This document shows positions 10,441 to 21,371 of a DNA stretch of 64,000 nt, piece after piece. The stretch comes from Nematopogon swammerdamellus (taxonomy: Eukaryota > Arthropoda > Insecta > Lepidoptera > Adelidae), in assembly GCA_946902875.1 (NCBI GenBank), contig OX336340.1, forward strand, positions 19,855,566-19,919,565. The letters run 5' to 3'. How positions within the stretch are numbered: the first letter of the stretch is position 1; the number at the start of each line of letters is the position of its first letter. The translations under genes and the position numbers were made by a program. The notes under the pieces were generated by a model. It did no database searches. It was not told where the DNA came from and saw only the letters and a list, made by a program, of their open reading frames with translations.

Positions 10441-11140
10441 TTTCTGTCTTCATTTTCGGCTTTGCGTCTGTCTCTTTTGCATTATTTGAATGCAGTTACT
10501 TTGCTCATCGCAATAAATTGTGTTAGACATTAATATAAAAAAACATAATACACTGTTAAAGACTGTGCAGTTTAGGATAAATAATAAATTGAAATTAATT
10601 TAATTTAATTAATTTCTCAAAATTTATTTCATTTTACGAATTTTTTACAATGTAAGTAATTGGCTAGCATAAATTAATAACACACGAACGCTGTCGGGCT
10701 GCCGTCGTCGTCATGGAGCCAATAACACAAGAGCGCGTCCTAATCGAATCTTCTCTTCTATGCTTCCGTCGTCGGTACCGAGACGTGCTAAATAGGGGGG
10801 CGCCTCTAATGGTCTCTGTAATAGGCTCTGAAGATGGCACCTGGTAATCAAACGAGGCGCGCCGCCGCCTGACAGAGGGGAAAGGTACGAAATTTGATTA
10901 TGATTGTGGAGGGATTTTATTTAATTTCATGCTAGAATTGGAATAATGTTACGGTGCGATAAGTTGAAATGTTCCGATTATTAGGATTGAGGTTGACTTA
11001 TAGCATGGTTGGAATATAATATATTGTTGTCTCTACAAAAAGATTAGGCGTTTAGCTAGTTTTCTAGATGGAAATATGGAAAATCGTTTTTATTGCTTCC
11101 GAACTGGGTGGCTGTGCTCGAGGTCGAAGCCTTAGGCGCA
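10441..11140. other. Unassigned sequence
   Basis: AT-rich flanks around a GC-richer block at about 10685-10880. That block has no copy elsewhere in the window and no convincing frame. Confidence 0.35.
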
Positions 11141-11145
11141 GCCGA

Positions 11146-11222
11146 CGAGGGTGTCTGACGATGTCCATGGACATTCGTGATGCACGTGGATTGCGAATTC
11201 CATGCCGGCCTGACAGGAGCTT
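11146..11222 (-). repeat. Repeat D fragment
   Basis: Contains ATGTCCATGGACATTC and CATGCCGGCCTGACAGG, the family D core in reverse. Confidence 0.6.
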
Positions 11223-11273
11223 TTTCACCCCCCTTTAGAAAACCTCTAAGTATGTAAACCTCTAAGTCAAAGG

Positions 11274-11420
11274 TTTTTTTTTATAGTAAGCGCGACATGT
11301 GGCTCCGAGCCATCCATAAGGTGTCTCACCGACTCCCACGGACATTCGGTCGCATGCGGAGGTTACGAATGCCATGCCGGCCCGACAGGTCGCCTGACAT
11401 TCACGCCTCTCTTGAAGAAC
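11274..11420 (-). mobile_element. Family D 3' end with poly-A
   Basis: The plus-strand T run and TAGTAAGCGCGACATGTGGC are the poly-A tail and terminal sequence of family D on the minus strand. CACGGACATTCGGTCGCATG and CATGCCGGCCCGACAGG follow. It is separated by about 50 bases from another D copy in the same orientation. Confidence 0.65.
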
Positions 11421-11461
11421 CCCTTGCGGGAAATATGTGGGCAGGGAGAGCGTTCAAGAGG

Positions 11462-11497
11462 TTTTTTTTTTATGGAAACTGACACGGTTGTCTACAT
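11462..11497 (-). mobile_element. SINE A 3' tail fragment
   Basis: A T run followed by ATGGAAACTGACACGGTTG is the complement of the family A 3' end. The copy breaks off after about 36 bases at a TATG microsatellite. Confidence 0.6.
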
Positions 11498-11620
11498 GTA
11501 TGTATGTATGTATATATTCTTTATTGAACACCAATTTATCAAAATTAGGTACAACAGGCGAGCTTAATGCCGCGAAAGATTCTAACTAACCTTTGGGATG
11601 TGGGAGAAGTACATGCAGGC
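11494..11620 (-). mobile_element. LINE K 3' end with TATG tail
   Basis: A (TATG)n run, then TTTATTGAACACCAATTTAT and CTAACTAACCTTTGGGA, match the complement of 36512-36662. A TATG microsatellite tail is common at 3' ends of some lepidopteran LINEs. The copy is short and non-coding. Confidence 0.6.
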
Positions 11621-11835
11621 GAACAAGAATAGTTTGTGACAATGTGTTAGATTAAAGAAATATGTATGATAAACTACGTACGAATACTACATAGATACTT
11701 TAATAAGCATATATATGTATATAATAAACTTACATATTATATGTACATTAATCGGTGGTACCGTTGTGCAACACAATCAACTGAATGACAGGAGAGTAAG
11801 AGAAGGGGAGTAAAGATATGTACTTATGTAATAAA

Positions 11836-12205
11836 AGTTTTAAAAAACATAAAACCGACTTCCTAAAAAAAGGAAAACTAAAAAACTATTTAAAATAAAA
11901 ATATAAAAACCGCCTTCAAAAATATATGAAATAAAAACCTAAAAAAAAAAAAACGAACCCTAGAGTTGAAGGCGGTGCTAAAAAGGCTACACAAATCACA
12001 AAGGATATTATCATCCACTCATGTTTTCTTTCATGCATCATTTTTGCTTGCTTTAGCACCGCCTTCAACTCTAGGGTTCGTTTTTTTTTTTTTAGGTTTT
12101 TATTTCATATATTTTTGAAGGCGGTTTTTATATTTTTATTTTAAATAGTTTTTTAGTTTTCCTTTTTTTAGGAAGTCGGTTTTATGTTTTTTAAAACTTT
12201 TTTTT
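11836..12205. repeat. Long near-perfect palindrome
   Basis: Arms of roughly 150 bases (about 11836-11985 and 12050-12205) are inverted complements with a ~60-base spacer. Paired blocks include AAAACCGACTTCC / GGAAGTCGGTTTT, ACCGCCTTCAAAAATATATG / its complement, and CGAACCCTAGAGTTGAAGG / its complement. It is probably a foldback or MITE-type element. The AAGTCGGTTTTA end is shared with family H (13440, 14160 and 30700). Confidence 0.85.
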
Positions 12206-12244
12206 TATTTCACAGTTTTTTTTAGTAATTTTTGCTATTAATGT

Positions 12245-12290
12245 ACTCGGCGGAATCGCTCGGCCTTCGGCCTCGCGATTCCGCCTCGCT
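12245..12290. repeat. GC-rich hairpin
   Basis: GGCGGAATCGC and GCGATTCCGCC pair around a loop that itself contains GGCCTTCGGCC. The loop resembles the core of the 68 bp minisatellite at 16675-18239. Confidence 0.6.
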
Positions 12291-12338
12291 TTCCAATCCG
12301 ATCTTGACCCAATTAAAATAGGACCACGTCAGCTTCCA

Positions 12339-12680
12339 TAGCTCAGTGGTGCAGACAGTCAACTGTCGCTATTGAATGTTAAGCAACGCTGGGTGCGGTC
12401 AGTACTTGGATGGGTGACCGCTGACCGTTGGAGGCTGACCGAGGTTCGGATTCCTCGTAAAACTGTAGGTCCCTTCCCTCCTAATCTTACTTGGTGGTAG
12501 GGTTTAACCTGACCGGGTTGGTACCACCGCACTGAATTAAACGTCGGTCGAAACGGCTATGTAAATAGTTTGTGTTTTCCGACCAGTTCAGTGTAGTCAG
12601 TACGATCAAAGGGGGAAGTACTGACATGGCACTTAGTTTACCCGGTGTTATGGGCTGACATCACGGACGTTGTAGGTGAT
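12339..12680 (+). mobile_element. SINE A with tRNA A-box and 5S-rRNA-like head
   Basis: The head starts with TAGCTCAGTGGTGC (12340-12353), a tRNA A-box. It continues with GTTAAGCAACGCTGGGTGCG and GTCAGTACTTGGATGGGTGA (12378-12418), which is the internal promoter of 5S rRNA from box A to box C. The body carries a core at 12489-12538 (GGTGGTAGG ... GGGTTGGTACCACCGCACTG) shared with SINE C. The tail half (12585-12672) includes GGGCTGACATCACGGACGTT. The usual end, a CCGTGTCAGTTTCC block and poly-A, is replaced by the start of the tandem array at 12682. Other full-head copies lie on the minus strand at 37460-37792 and 59503-59740. Confidence 0.8.
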
Positions 12681-12681
12681 G

Positions 12682-13245
12682 TTGCAGAACTTAGTAGAAT
12701 GGACAGACATAAACATGTTACGGAACCCTACTTTTATTATAAAATAACCGTCGGAGGACCTTGGTTGAAAATTGTGAAATTTAGTAGAACGGACAGACAT
12801 ACATTTGTTACGGAACCCTACTTTTATTATAAAATAACCGTCGGAGGGCCTTGGTTGAAAATTGTAAAATTTAGTAGAACGGACAGACATACATTTGTTA
12901 CGGAACCCTACATTCATTTTGAAATAAATGTTAAATTTTGTAGAACGGACAGACATGCAATCGTTACGGAACCCTACAATCATCTTGCAGAACTTAGTAG
13001 AATGGACAGACATAAACGTGTTACGGAACCCTACTTTTATTATAAAATAACCGTCGGAGGACCTTGGTTGAAAATTGTAAAATTTAGTAGAACGGATAGA
13101 CATGCATTTGTTACGGAACCCTACATTCATTTTGAAATAAATGTTAAATTTAGTAGAACAGACAGACATGCATTTGTTACGGAACCCTACATTCATTTTG
13201 CAGAACTTAGTAGAATGGACAGACATAAACGTGTTACCGAACCCT
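12682..13245 (+). repeat. Tandem array of a nested ~40-115 bp unit
   Basis: The block ACGGACAGACATACATTTGT plus TACGGAACCCTAC recurs eight or nine times with variable spacers, one of which is a 60-base block around ATAACCGTCGGAGG. Blocks change in multiples of three, so both strands stay open: plus 12645-13319 and minus 12648-13226. I read this as a repeat, not a gene, because neither frame looks like a known protein and the plus frame's ATG lies in the SINE. Confidence 0.8.
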
Positions 13246-13439
13246 ACTTAACAGTTGCACTCCGGGAGTGCCGGCAGATCCCGTGCCACTCTAACTTAAC
13301 CCTTAATGCAATGACTTAAGGTTTCATTTTAAAAATGACGCTGACGCGATGTCGCGAGTTATACATTTTTTACCCACCTAAAAAAGTGCCAAGCGCCGCT
13401 AAAGAAGTTTTCACTTCAAAAACCTCAGGGTTATCCCCT

Positions 13440-13560
13440 TTCAAATAAAAAAAAAAAGAATTTTCAAAATCGGCCCACAATTGACGGAGTAATCGCGTAA
13501 CAAACATCAAAAAAAAGAAAACATACTGTCGAATTGAGAATCTCTTAGGTCTAAAGTAAA
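13440..13560 (-). repeat. Repeat H, diverged copy
   Basis: Contains CAAAATCGGCCCACAATTGA, CGGAGTAATCGCG and GTCGAATTGAGAATCTC, matching 14211-14396 in order. Confidence 0.6.
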
Positions 13561-13619
13561 TTTCTCGTGAAGACAAATGCAACGAGCCCAAACACGATGG
13601 GTTTATCATGTGTAGTTTA

Positions 13620-13760
13620 GGAGTTCCTATGGCCACCTTCTGTCTCCATCATCAGACCAGCTCGATGGTACTCGGTACAGTAGGTACCGGTCAGGTACCA
13701 TAATAAATTAAGCGCACCTGGCCGGTCGGAAAAGATAAAAAATTTCAAATTTAAATATTC
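13620..13760. repeat. Dispersed repeat (CGCACCTGGCCGGTCGG)
   Basis: GCGCACCTGGCCGGTCGG followed by AAAGAT and ATATTCATGAAAC recurs at 53650-53710. Nothing else is recognised about the family. Confidence 0.55.
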
Positions 13761-13994
13761 ATGAAACAAGGGTCCGAATATGTATCACTAGTAAATATCG
13801 ATTCATGTATTTCAACAGGACAGAGAAAATTTCAAAATATTAGGTATTTAATACTTTTTAGTTCTTTTTGTTTTTTTTGTTTTTTTGAAATCGGTTTAAT
13901 ATTTTTTAAAACAGTTTTTATTTCATTCTTTTTAGTAATATTACATAAATAAGAATAATCGAAATCGAATAATCGAAATCGATTGAAGTGGTAC

Positions 13995-14155
13995 AGAATT
14001 ATTCGCCATATGTGTCAGACTGCAAATTGCTGAATAAGTCCACATCACAAAAGTTTTGCTAAAGGTAACCACACACCATACTCATTTATCAAACTGAAAA
14101 TTGCCGAATACGACCACATCACAAGTTTTGCTGAAGGTAACCACACACCATAGTA
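13995..14155 (+). repeat. Imperfect direct repeat, two ~80 bp units
   Basis: GCTGAATAAGTCCACATCAC...GGTAACCACACACCAT occurs twice, near 14020-14080 and 14100-14155. Confidence 0.75.
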
Positions 14156-14159
14156 TTAT

Positions 14160-14396
14160 GCTGATTTTTCGAAAACCACTGAACCAATTTCGATAAAATT
14201 GAAATGGGACCACCTCGGAAGTATGACCTAACTAACAAAAAAAGAATTTTCTAAATCGGTCCTCAATTGACGGAGAAATCGTGTTACAAATATACAAAAA
14301 AAAAAAAAAAAAAAAAAAATAAAAATAAATAAAAAAAAAAAAAAAACATACAGACGAATTGAGAACCTCCTCCTTTTTTGGAAGTCGGTTAATAAA
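14160..14396 (+). repeat. Repeat H copy with internal A-rich tract
   Basis: Runs from ATTTTTCGAAAACCACTGAA to CTCCTTTTTTGGAAGTCGG. A long A-rich run interrupts it at about 14297-14346. The end GAGAACCTCCTCCTTTTTT is shared with 30720-30752. Confidence 0.65.
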
Positions 14397-14434
14397 TTGC
14401 ATTTACATCATCTTATGTAATATAAATTGTATTT

Positions 14435-14730
14435 ACTACATTACCAGCAACATCCGTGATGTCAGCCCATAACACCGGGTGAACTTGGTGCCACGTCAGT
14501 GCTTCCCTTCGGTCGTGCCGGCTACACTGAACTGGACGGAAAACACAAACTACTTATTTACATAGCCGTTTCGACCGACCTTTCATTCAGTGCGGTGGTA
14601 CCAACCCGGGCGGGTTAAACCCTACCACCTAGTAATATAAAAAGGGAGTCATATCCTTTAGTCGCCTTTTACGACATACACGGGGAGAGATGCAGTGGGG
14701 CTATTCTTTTAAAGTACTGGCCCCACACAG
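14435..14730 (-). mobile_element. SINE A/B chimera
   Basis: The minus-strand element has the 3' body of family A but the head of family B. On the plus strand, CCTACCACCTAGTAATATAA joins TTAGTCGCCTTTTACGACAT and ends with the hairpin GTGGGGC...GCCCCAC (14696-14727). The same join occurs at 29246-29550 and 29551-29885, so it is a family and not a one-off. Confidence 0.75.
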
Positions 14731-16619
14731 TATTTAATAAAATAAAACAAATGGAAATGGCGCAGAAATATATAACCCTAGCGAGGTATTAATTAAATAA
14801 ATTATGCTAGGGCATTGAAATAACCTTGTATTATCATGAATCAATTGAACAAAAATAAGGTATTGGAGAATGCGAATTTGCGTATTTCCTCAATTCAAAC
14901 GTACCTTTTTACTGCTATCTACCGTATGAATGAATCGAAATGAATGTGTTAATAATATCCATTCAAATGGTTGAGAAGTACAGCTCTTGAAAAGCTGCCA
15001 TTATTTACTTTCAATTCGTATACAAGAAACATTAAAGAAATTATTTTAGAAAATGCTCGTGAAAGTAATGAACGAAGATTGTTCGAATTTTCCATCCAGT
15101 TAAATGTAGCCGGCACGGCTAAAGGGAAGCATTGGCATGGCACGTCGTTTCGACAGGACCATTTTACGTTAGGTTAATTTTTTTTCGTTAAAGTAAGGAT
15201 TTTACCAACCAAATTTAACAATGAAGATTTTCAGCAGTCAGGAAGGAACCACTATGTGGCTGAGCCTACAAAAAGAACATTAAGTGGGCGTGGCGGGCGC
15301 GGGAGCGGGGTGAGTAAAAAAATTCATAATTTAGCTGTAGTGTATAAAAAGGCAGGGCTCCGTAGAAGGTCAGGGTCAACATCCCTGGATCTGAAAAATG
15401 TTACAAAAGCATTAATTAGTTTGATACTTTTATGAACAATTCTGTTTATAGACAAACATTTTTTTTAACCGAAGCTTTTTAAAGTACGTTTAGGATGGGG
15501 GAACAAACTCGGAAAAAAAGAAACGTCACGAAAGTACGAACGGAAGTTGCAATGCTCCAAATTGAATTCACAGCGCTGCGCTGTCCAGCGCCATCTATGA
15601 GAGTCTTTTGAAGTCGAACCATTGTATAAGTTGAAAGGAATTTCACATAGATGACACTATCCCGTACGAAATAAAATAAATGATTGGATTCTAAATACAA
15701 ATTTCGCTCTTGTCGGGTCTCCAACGACACCTCATAATTTGTTTTTATTAATTTGTCATTATGATTATTTATTATCAAAAAAAAAATTACAAATAAAAAT
15801 TGTTTAGCCTATTAAATTTTAATACTCGTATTATTAGCATGTTTTAGTACAGTTATTTGTTTTATTTTAATATCCTTTCTTATTTCACATACATTTAGAA
15901 ATAAACGTTAGCACAGACGGCGAAGATTACGTAATGTCGCCGAGAGCGGTTTAAATAACGGAACCCTTAAAGGTTTAATTACGACTAAATATTTTTCATA
16001 AAACTGCTTTATGTGCGTTGTAGAACAAATGAGGACAAAAACAACGAAACGAGAGAACAACCTGACCAGCGAACAATGGCTCTTCTTGCTTCAAACGTTT
16101 CGAGAAATGTTCTTATCGCGACGAATAATTAAAGCAAATTATTCACCTGAACAAGAACACTTCTTGAGTTTGATGATAATGTTAAAAAGTGCTTTACCGT
16201 AAAGTTGATACCGCACCATGCGGCACTGCACTGCAGCGGAGGGTCGGCGCAACTAGACGCATCAAAATATTATTTGTATGAAATTGTATGAAGTAAACCG
16301 CATTAGGCGACAAAAGAGCAGCGCGGTGAGGCAAGAAATTCGTATATACGACTGTATATACGTAGACAGTTTTGAGCCACGCCACGCCGCCGCCGCGCCG
16401 CTGTGCCGCGCCGCTCTGCTGTCGCATAGTGCCGTCTCACCTTAATTTAATCTTCGAGAATATGCTCTACAAGTACGAAAAGGTCAAAGAACACGCGCCG
16501 ATGACGGCCGCCGATCGCTGTTCTGTGGGAAAGTTACATGAATACGTAGAGAAGCTTCGCAAACGTCGGCGTTCAGTGATTGGTCCGGTTGAGAGAGTAG
16601 AGGTTGCCTTTATAAATTA
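14731..16619. other. Unassigned sequence
   Basis: No gene recognised. Short frames at 14949-15177, 15479-15778, 16011-16202 and 16372-16620 lack motifs, and several overlap on opposite strands. A GC-rich patch lies at 16376-16436. Confidence 0.4.
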
Positions 16620-16674
16620 ACTAGCTGAGCCCGCGGCTCCGCTCGCGTGAAATTCGTATTTCAAAGAAGGTAGT

Positions 16675-18239
16675 AAGTAACTATGGGCGAGGCCGAAGAC
16701 CAAGCTGCGTTCAGGAAGTCGATAAACCATCTCTAAGAAAGTAAGTAACAAAGGGCGAGGCCGTAGGCCGAGCTGCGTTCAGGAAGACTATAACCCTTTT
16801 CGAAAAAAGTAAGTAACAAAGGGCGAGGCCAAAGGCCGAGTTGCGTTCAGGAGGACTATAAACCTTCTCGAAGAAAGTAAGTAACAAAGGGCGAGGCCGA
16901 AGGCCGAGCTGCGTTCAGGAAAACCATAAACCTTCTCGAAAATAGTAAGAAACTAAGGGCGAGGCCGAAGGTCGAGCTGCGTTCAGGAAGACTATAAACC
17001 TTCTCGAAGAAAGTAAGTAACTAAGGGCGAGGCCGAAGGCCGAGCTGCGTTCAGGAAAACTATAAACCTTATCGATGAACGTAAGTAACTAAGTGCGAGG
17101 CCGAAGGCCGAGCTGCGTTCAGGAAGACGATAAACCATCTCTAAGAAAGTAAGTAATTAAGGGCGAGGCCGAAGGCCGAGCTGCGTTCAGGAAGACCATA
17201 AACTTTCTCGAAGAAAGTAAGCAACTGAGGGCGAGGCCGGAGGCCGAGCTGCGTTAAGGAAAACCATAAACCTTCTCGAACATAGTAAGAAACTAAGGGC
17301 GAGGCCGAAGGTCGAGCTGCGTTCACGAAGACTATAAACCTTCTCGAAGAAAGTAAGTAACTAAGGGCGAGGCCGAAGGCCGAGCTGCGTTCAGGAAGAC
17401 TATAAACCTTATCGATGAATGTAAGTAACTAAGGGTGAGGCCGAAGGCCGAGCTGCGTTCAGGAAGACCATACACCTTCTCGAAGACAGTGAGTTACTGA
17501 GGGCGAGGCCGAAGGCCGAGCTGCGTTCAGGAAGACTATAAACCTGCTCGAAGAAAGTAAGTAACAAAAGGCGAGGCCGAAGGCCGAGCTGCGTTCAGGA
17601 AGACGATAAACCTTCTCGAAGACAGTAAGTAACTAAGGGCGAGGCCGAAGGCCGAGCTGCGTTCAGGAAAATGATAAACCTTCTCTAAGAAAGTAAGTAA
17701 TTAAGGGCGAGGCCGAAGGCCGAGCTACATTCGGGAAGACCATAAACCTTCTCGAAGAAAGTAAGCAACTGAGGGCGAGGCCGAAGGCCGAGCTGCGTTC
17801 AGGAAGACGATAAAAATTCTCGTAGACAGTAAGTAACTACGGGCGAAGCCGAAGGCCGAGCTGCGTTCAGAAGAGGATAAACCTTCTCGAAGAAAATAAG
17901 TAACTGAGGGCGAGGCCGAAGGCCGAGCTGCGTTCAGGAAGACTATAAACCTTCTCGAAGAAAGTAAGTAACTGAGGGTGAGGCCGAAGGCCAAGCTGCT
18001 TTCAGGAAGACTATAAACCTTCTCGGTGAAAGTAAGTATAAACTATGGGTGAGGCCGAAGGCCGAGCTGCGTTCAGGAAGAGGAAAAACCTTCTCGATTA
18101 AAGTAAGTAACTATGGGCGAGGCCGAAGGCCGAGCTGCCTTTAGGTAAACGATAAACCTTTTAAATTAAGTAAGTAACTAACGGCGAGGCTTCAGGCTAA
18201 GCTGCTTTCTGGAATACAATAAACCATCTCTAAGTTGAT
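16675..18239 (+). repeat. 68 bp minisatellite, ~23 units
   Basis: Each unit reads about AAGTAACTAAGGGCGAGGCC, GAAGGCCGAGCTGCGTTCAG, GAAGACTATAAACCTTCTCG, AAGAAAGT. By my count there are 23 units of 67-71 bases. Variants recur in blocks: units 4-6 resemble 9-11 and units 7-9 resemble 15-17, so the array grew partly by multi-unit duplication. Every unit holds GTAAGTAA or a close variant, the shape of a 5' splice site. Confidence 0.9.
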
Positions 18240-18242
18240 TTA

Positions 18243-18965
18243 GTTGATTTAGCAAAAACGCTGAAACACGTAATTCTTTATTTCATGCCAAAACCCTAAA
18301 TATGAATTGTCATATCCCTAACTTGAGAATGCTGGATTCCGCATATAAACTATCATCCACTATTTCACCCCCTTAAGGGTTGTTTTTGAGTCAAAAGGTA
18401 GCCTATGTCCTCAGGATGCAATTCATCTCTGTACGAAATTTTATAAAATCCTTAAATATAATTTTGAAATCATCCCCTATTTTAATTAAGGGTTGATTTA
18501 GCAAAAACGCTGAAACACGTAACTCTTTATTTCATACCTAAAGCCTAAATATGAATTTTCATATCTCTAACTTGAGAAATGCTGGATTCCCCATACAATG
18601 TTTCATCCCCTATTTCACCCCCTTAGGGGTTGTTTTTTGAGACAAAAGGTAGCCTATATCCTTCCTCAGGATGCAATTCATCTCCGTACTAAATTTTATA
18701 AAATCCTAAAATATAATTTTGAAATCATCCCCTATTTTAATTTAAGGGTTGATTTAGCAAAAACGCTGAAACACGTAACTCTTTATTTCATACCAAAAGC
18801 CTAAATATGAATTTTCATATCTCTAACTTGAGGAATGCTGGATTCCCCATACAAACTTTCATCCCCTATTTCAACCCCTTAAGGGTTGTTTTTTGGGACA
18901 AAAGGTAGCCTATGTCCTTCCTCAGGATGCAGTTAATCTCCATGCAATATTTTATCGAAATCTGT
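18243..18965 (+). repeat. ~250 bp tandem repeat, nearly three units
   Basis: Units begin with GTTGATTTAGCAAAAACGCT at about 18243, 18492 and 18748. The last is cut off where the right end of the element begins. Confidence 0.85.
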
Positions 18966-19055
18966 TCAGCGGTTTAGGCGTGAAAAGGTAACAGACAGAC
19001 AGACAGACAGACAACAGAGTTACTTTCGAATTTATAATATTAGTATGGATGGATG

Positions 19056-20590
19056 GATTAGTTAAGTAGATTTATCTGAATCGGAACAGTTATGAATGGC
19101 TTCAGTCAAGCCTTCTGGGCTCAAGACATATTATTTTAAACTATCCCCCTTTACCCACCTCCCTATCCCCTTTATCGCAATCTCTGTTTATGCAAACCTA
19201 TCTTTATATATCACACAGCAAATTATTATACAGGTTGTTCCAATTCGACCGGATTGACTTACACCACAGGATTCTTCATCTATTAAGCTTCAAGTAAAGC
19301 TCAGTAGCATTTTTTGCTAGCACATACTCGTATTTTTTTATATAATCAAGGTCTTATGCGTTAGGGAAGGGTTGCCAAAACCTTGTCCAACATTAGAAAC
19401 GGACCTTTTAATGGGGATTATCAGGAAATATACGAGTGCTTAAAAAAATTTACTGACTTTTTTTAAACTTATTCAACAAGGAATCCGATGGTGAAAATTT
19501 GCTCGAACGTGGCTCGAACTCAGGCACTCAAAATATTGCGACGTCTGCCATCAGCGTGTTCAGGTAAAGGACTTTTTTTTTTTGCCTCCGGACATCCGCA
19601 CTAAGGGCTGAACAGTAAGGTCAGAGGTGAACAGATTTGGATTGGGAACAAACCTATACTCTGTTCGGCTAGTCTTGACAGTGACTCATCGCATTATCAG
19701 AGTTAATCAAGTTTGTAAAGAAATAATTAAATTTAACCCCCCCCCCCACACACACACACACACACCCTCACCCTATTTAAATTAACGCAGTCTTATATAC
19801 ATTATATATATTGAATATTATATGTTATATCCTATATTATATTTTATGTTTTTTCTTGTTATAAATACCTATTTCTTTTGGCAAAATTGTTTTTATCTAG
19901 TTATATAAATTTTGGAAAATGTGGTTTTTACTGGCTGAACAGTTTGTTATTTTTAGTTTTAGTTGTAAATGTAATTGTATAGCTGTTAAGTTTCCGAATA
20001 AAATAAAATAAACTAAATAAAAATTCCTCAAATAGAATGAAAAAAAAAATACTCACCGATATTCATATTATTCTGGAAAAAAATCTTTATAAATTAGGAT
20101 GGAATATATTATAATTTATTATAAGTACTACTGGCAACAATGTTTATAAAGTACGGTAAGAATTGAGTTGCGCGCGCGACGGCAAGAACAAACGCATGCG
20201 CTCTTGTCGAGAGTGAATTCCAAATGAAGACTGAGCTATGCAAACGCGCATTCACCCCCTCGGCGGTTGGGAGGCGCGGTAACCTCTGATGAGTCACTGC
20301 CAACACTCGCCGAACAGAGTATAGTGAGTATGAGATTATTCGTCCTAGTTAGCAAAGCGCCGACAGTGTCCCACTGGGTTTGCTCACTCCCTTTGTCTCC
20401 ATGCATTATTCCAAAGACGCAGATGTTCTCGTCGCCAATCGAGCAGATTAATTCGAGTTACTCCGCTCCGGCTTTGTAGTGGACTTACTGCCTCAACCGC
20501 GGATCTCGACGAGCTCTTACACGTATAGGCACTGTGTCTACTGTCTACACTCTACAAGTTTATGTACATACCTACCAAGTACCTGTTGTT
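19056..20590. other. Mostly unassigned sequence
   Basis: A C run and (AC)n microsatellite occupy 19738-19770. Around 19500-19560, a minus-strand GAGTTCGAGCC is a possible tRNA-like B box. The stretch 20160-20520 is GC-richer with no second copy seen, so it might be unique regulatory DNA, but it has no clear frame. Confidence 0.4.
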
Positions 20591-20596
20591 TTTAAC

Positions 20597-20630
20597 CCCC
20601 GACGAAAAAAACGGAGGGGTGTTATAAGTT

Positions 20631-20673
<43 letters not shown>

Positions 20674-21064
20674 TGTCTGTGGCATCGTAGCTCCCAAACG
20701 GATGGACCGATTTGGATGCGGTTTTTTTTATTAGGAAGCCTGTTTAATCGGGATGGTTCTTAGCTATGTTTGTAATCAAGTAATTAAGTAATTAAGTAAT
20801 AAAAAAATTATTATCTTCAAAAGTGGACCGATTTGCATGCGGTTTTTTTTAAAAAGCTTGAAATAAAAGTTAAATTACAAATTTAAAAAACCTCCGACTC
20901 TTAAAAAGTCAAAAATAATTTCCGTTTACTTACTTAAAGGAGTCGGGGGACCGCTAAGTAAATTAAATATAAAGACTCAAAAGTTGCGCGGGAATTTACT
21001 TAGCGGTCTACCGACTCCTTTAAGTAAGTAAACGGAAATTATTTTTGACTTTTTAAGAGTCGGG
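20597..21064 (+). mobile_element. Element E, full-length copy with (GT)n and 3' hairpin
   Basis: Begins with AACCCCCGACGAAAAAAACG, then TATAAGTTTGACGTG and a (GT)n tract (20634-20670). CTGTGGCATCGTAGCTCC follows, then GGATGGACCGATTTGGATGC twice in variant form, then a perfect-looking hairpin at 20889-21064 (arms GGAGTCGG / CCGACTCC). A minus-strand copy lies at 44835-45344 and partial plus-strand copies at 33288-33725 and 46816-47072. No protein is encoded. The transposition class is unknown. Confidence 0.8.
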
Positions 21065-21371
21065 GGTTTTTATATCTGTCATGACGTGCGATTTCTTGTT
21101 ATTAAATTGTTTATTGGTATCGCTCACGACCGCATGTGCAGGCCTTCAGGATGTTTGTAAAACTAGGTTCTTATCAGGTCCCCTTGTTCTTATCTGCTCC
21201 GTAGCTAGTATCTAAATATACGTATTTTAATTATACGAGCATTATGACACGAGACGAGATATATTTAAATTGTAGTGAAAGTATTTTGATTTTTACAGCC
21301 GCTGTGCTCGAATTTTTCTAGCAATGTTTTGAATTTTACAATATTTTTCTTTGTCAAGCGAAACATCTTTT

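Larger units (their letters stand above)
16620..19055 (+). mobile_element. Composite element carrying two internal satellite arrays
   Basis: The left end GAGCCCGCGGCTCCGCTCGC and right end (GTTTAGGCGTGAAAAGGTAA, five CAGA repeats, then TTTATAATATTAGTATGG) are the usual ends of a very common lepidopteran non-coding element. Between them lie ~23 units of 68 bp (16675-18239) and almost three units of ~250 bp (18243-18965). No protein is encoded; frames inside are repeat translation. Confidence 0.75.

Noticed and set aside
10194..10526. 110-codon plus frame
   Set aside because: It reads through repeat I and the tRNA-like unit and has no protein features.
12645..13319. Two opposite-strand open frames of 224 and 192 codons as genes
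   Set aside because: Both are translations of one tandem array, and the plus-strand ATG lies in a SINE.
16675..18239. CRISPR array
   Set aside because: Repeats are contiguous 68 bp units with no unique spacers, in a eukaryotic genome.
20534..20734. Open frame with poly-Val/Cys run
   Set aside because: It translates the (GT)n microsatellite of element E.
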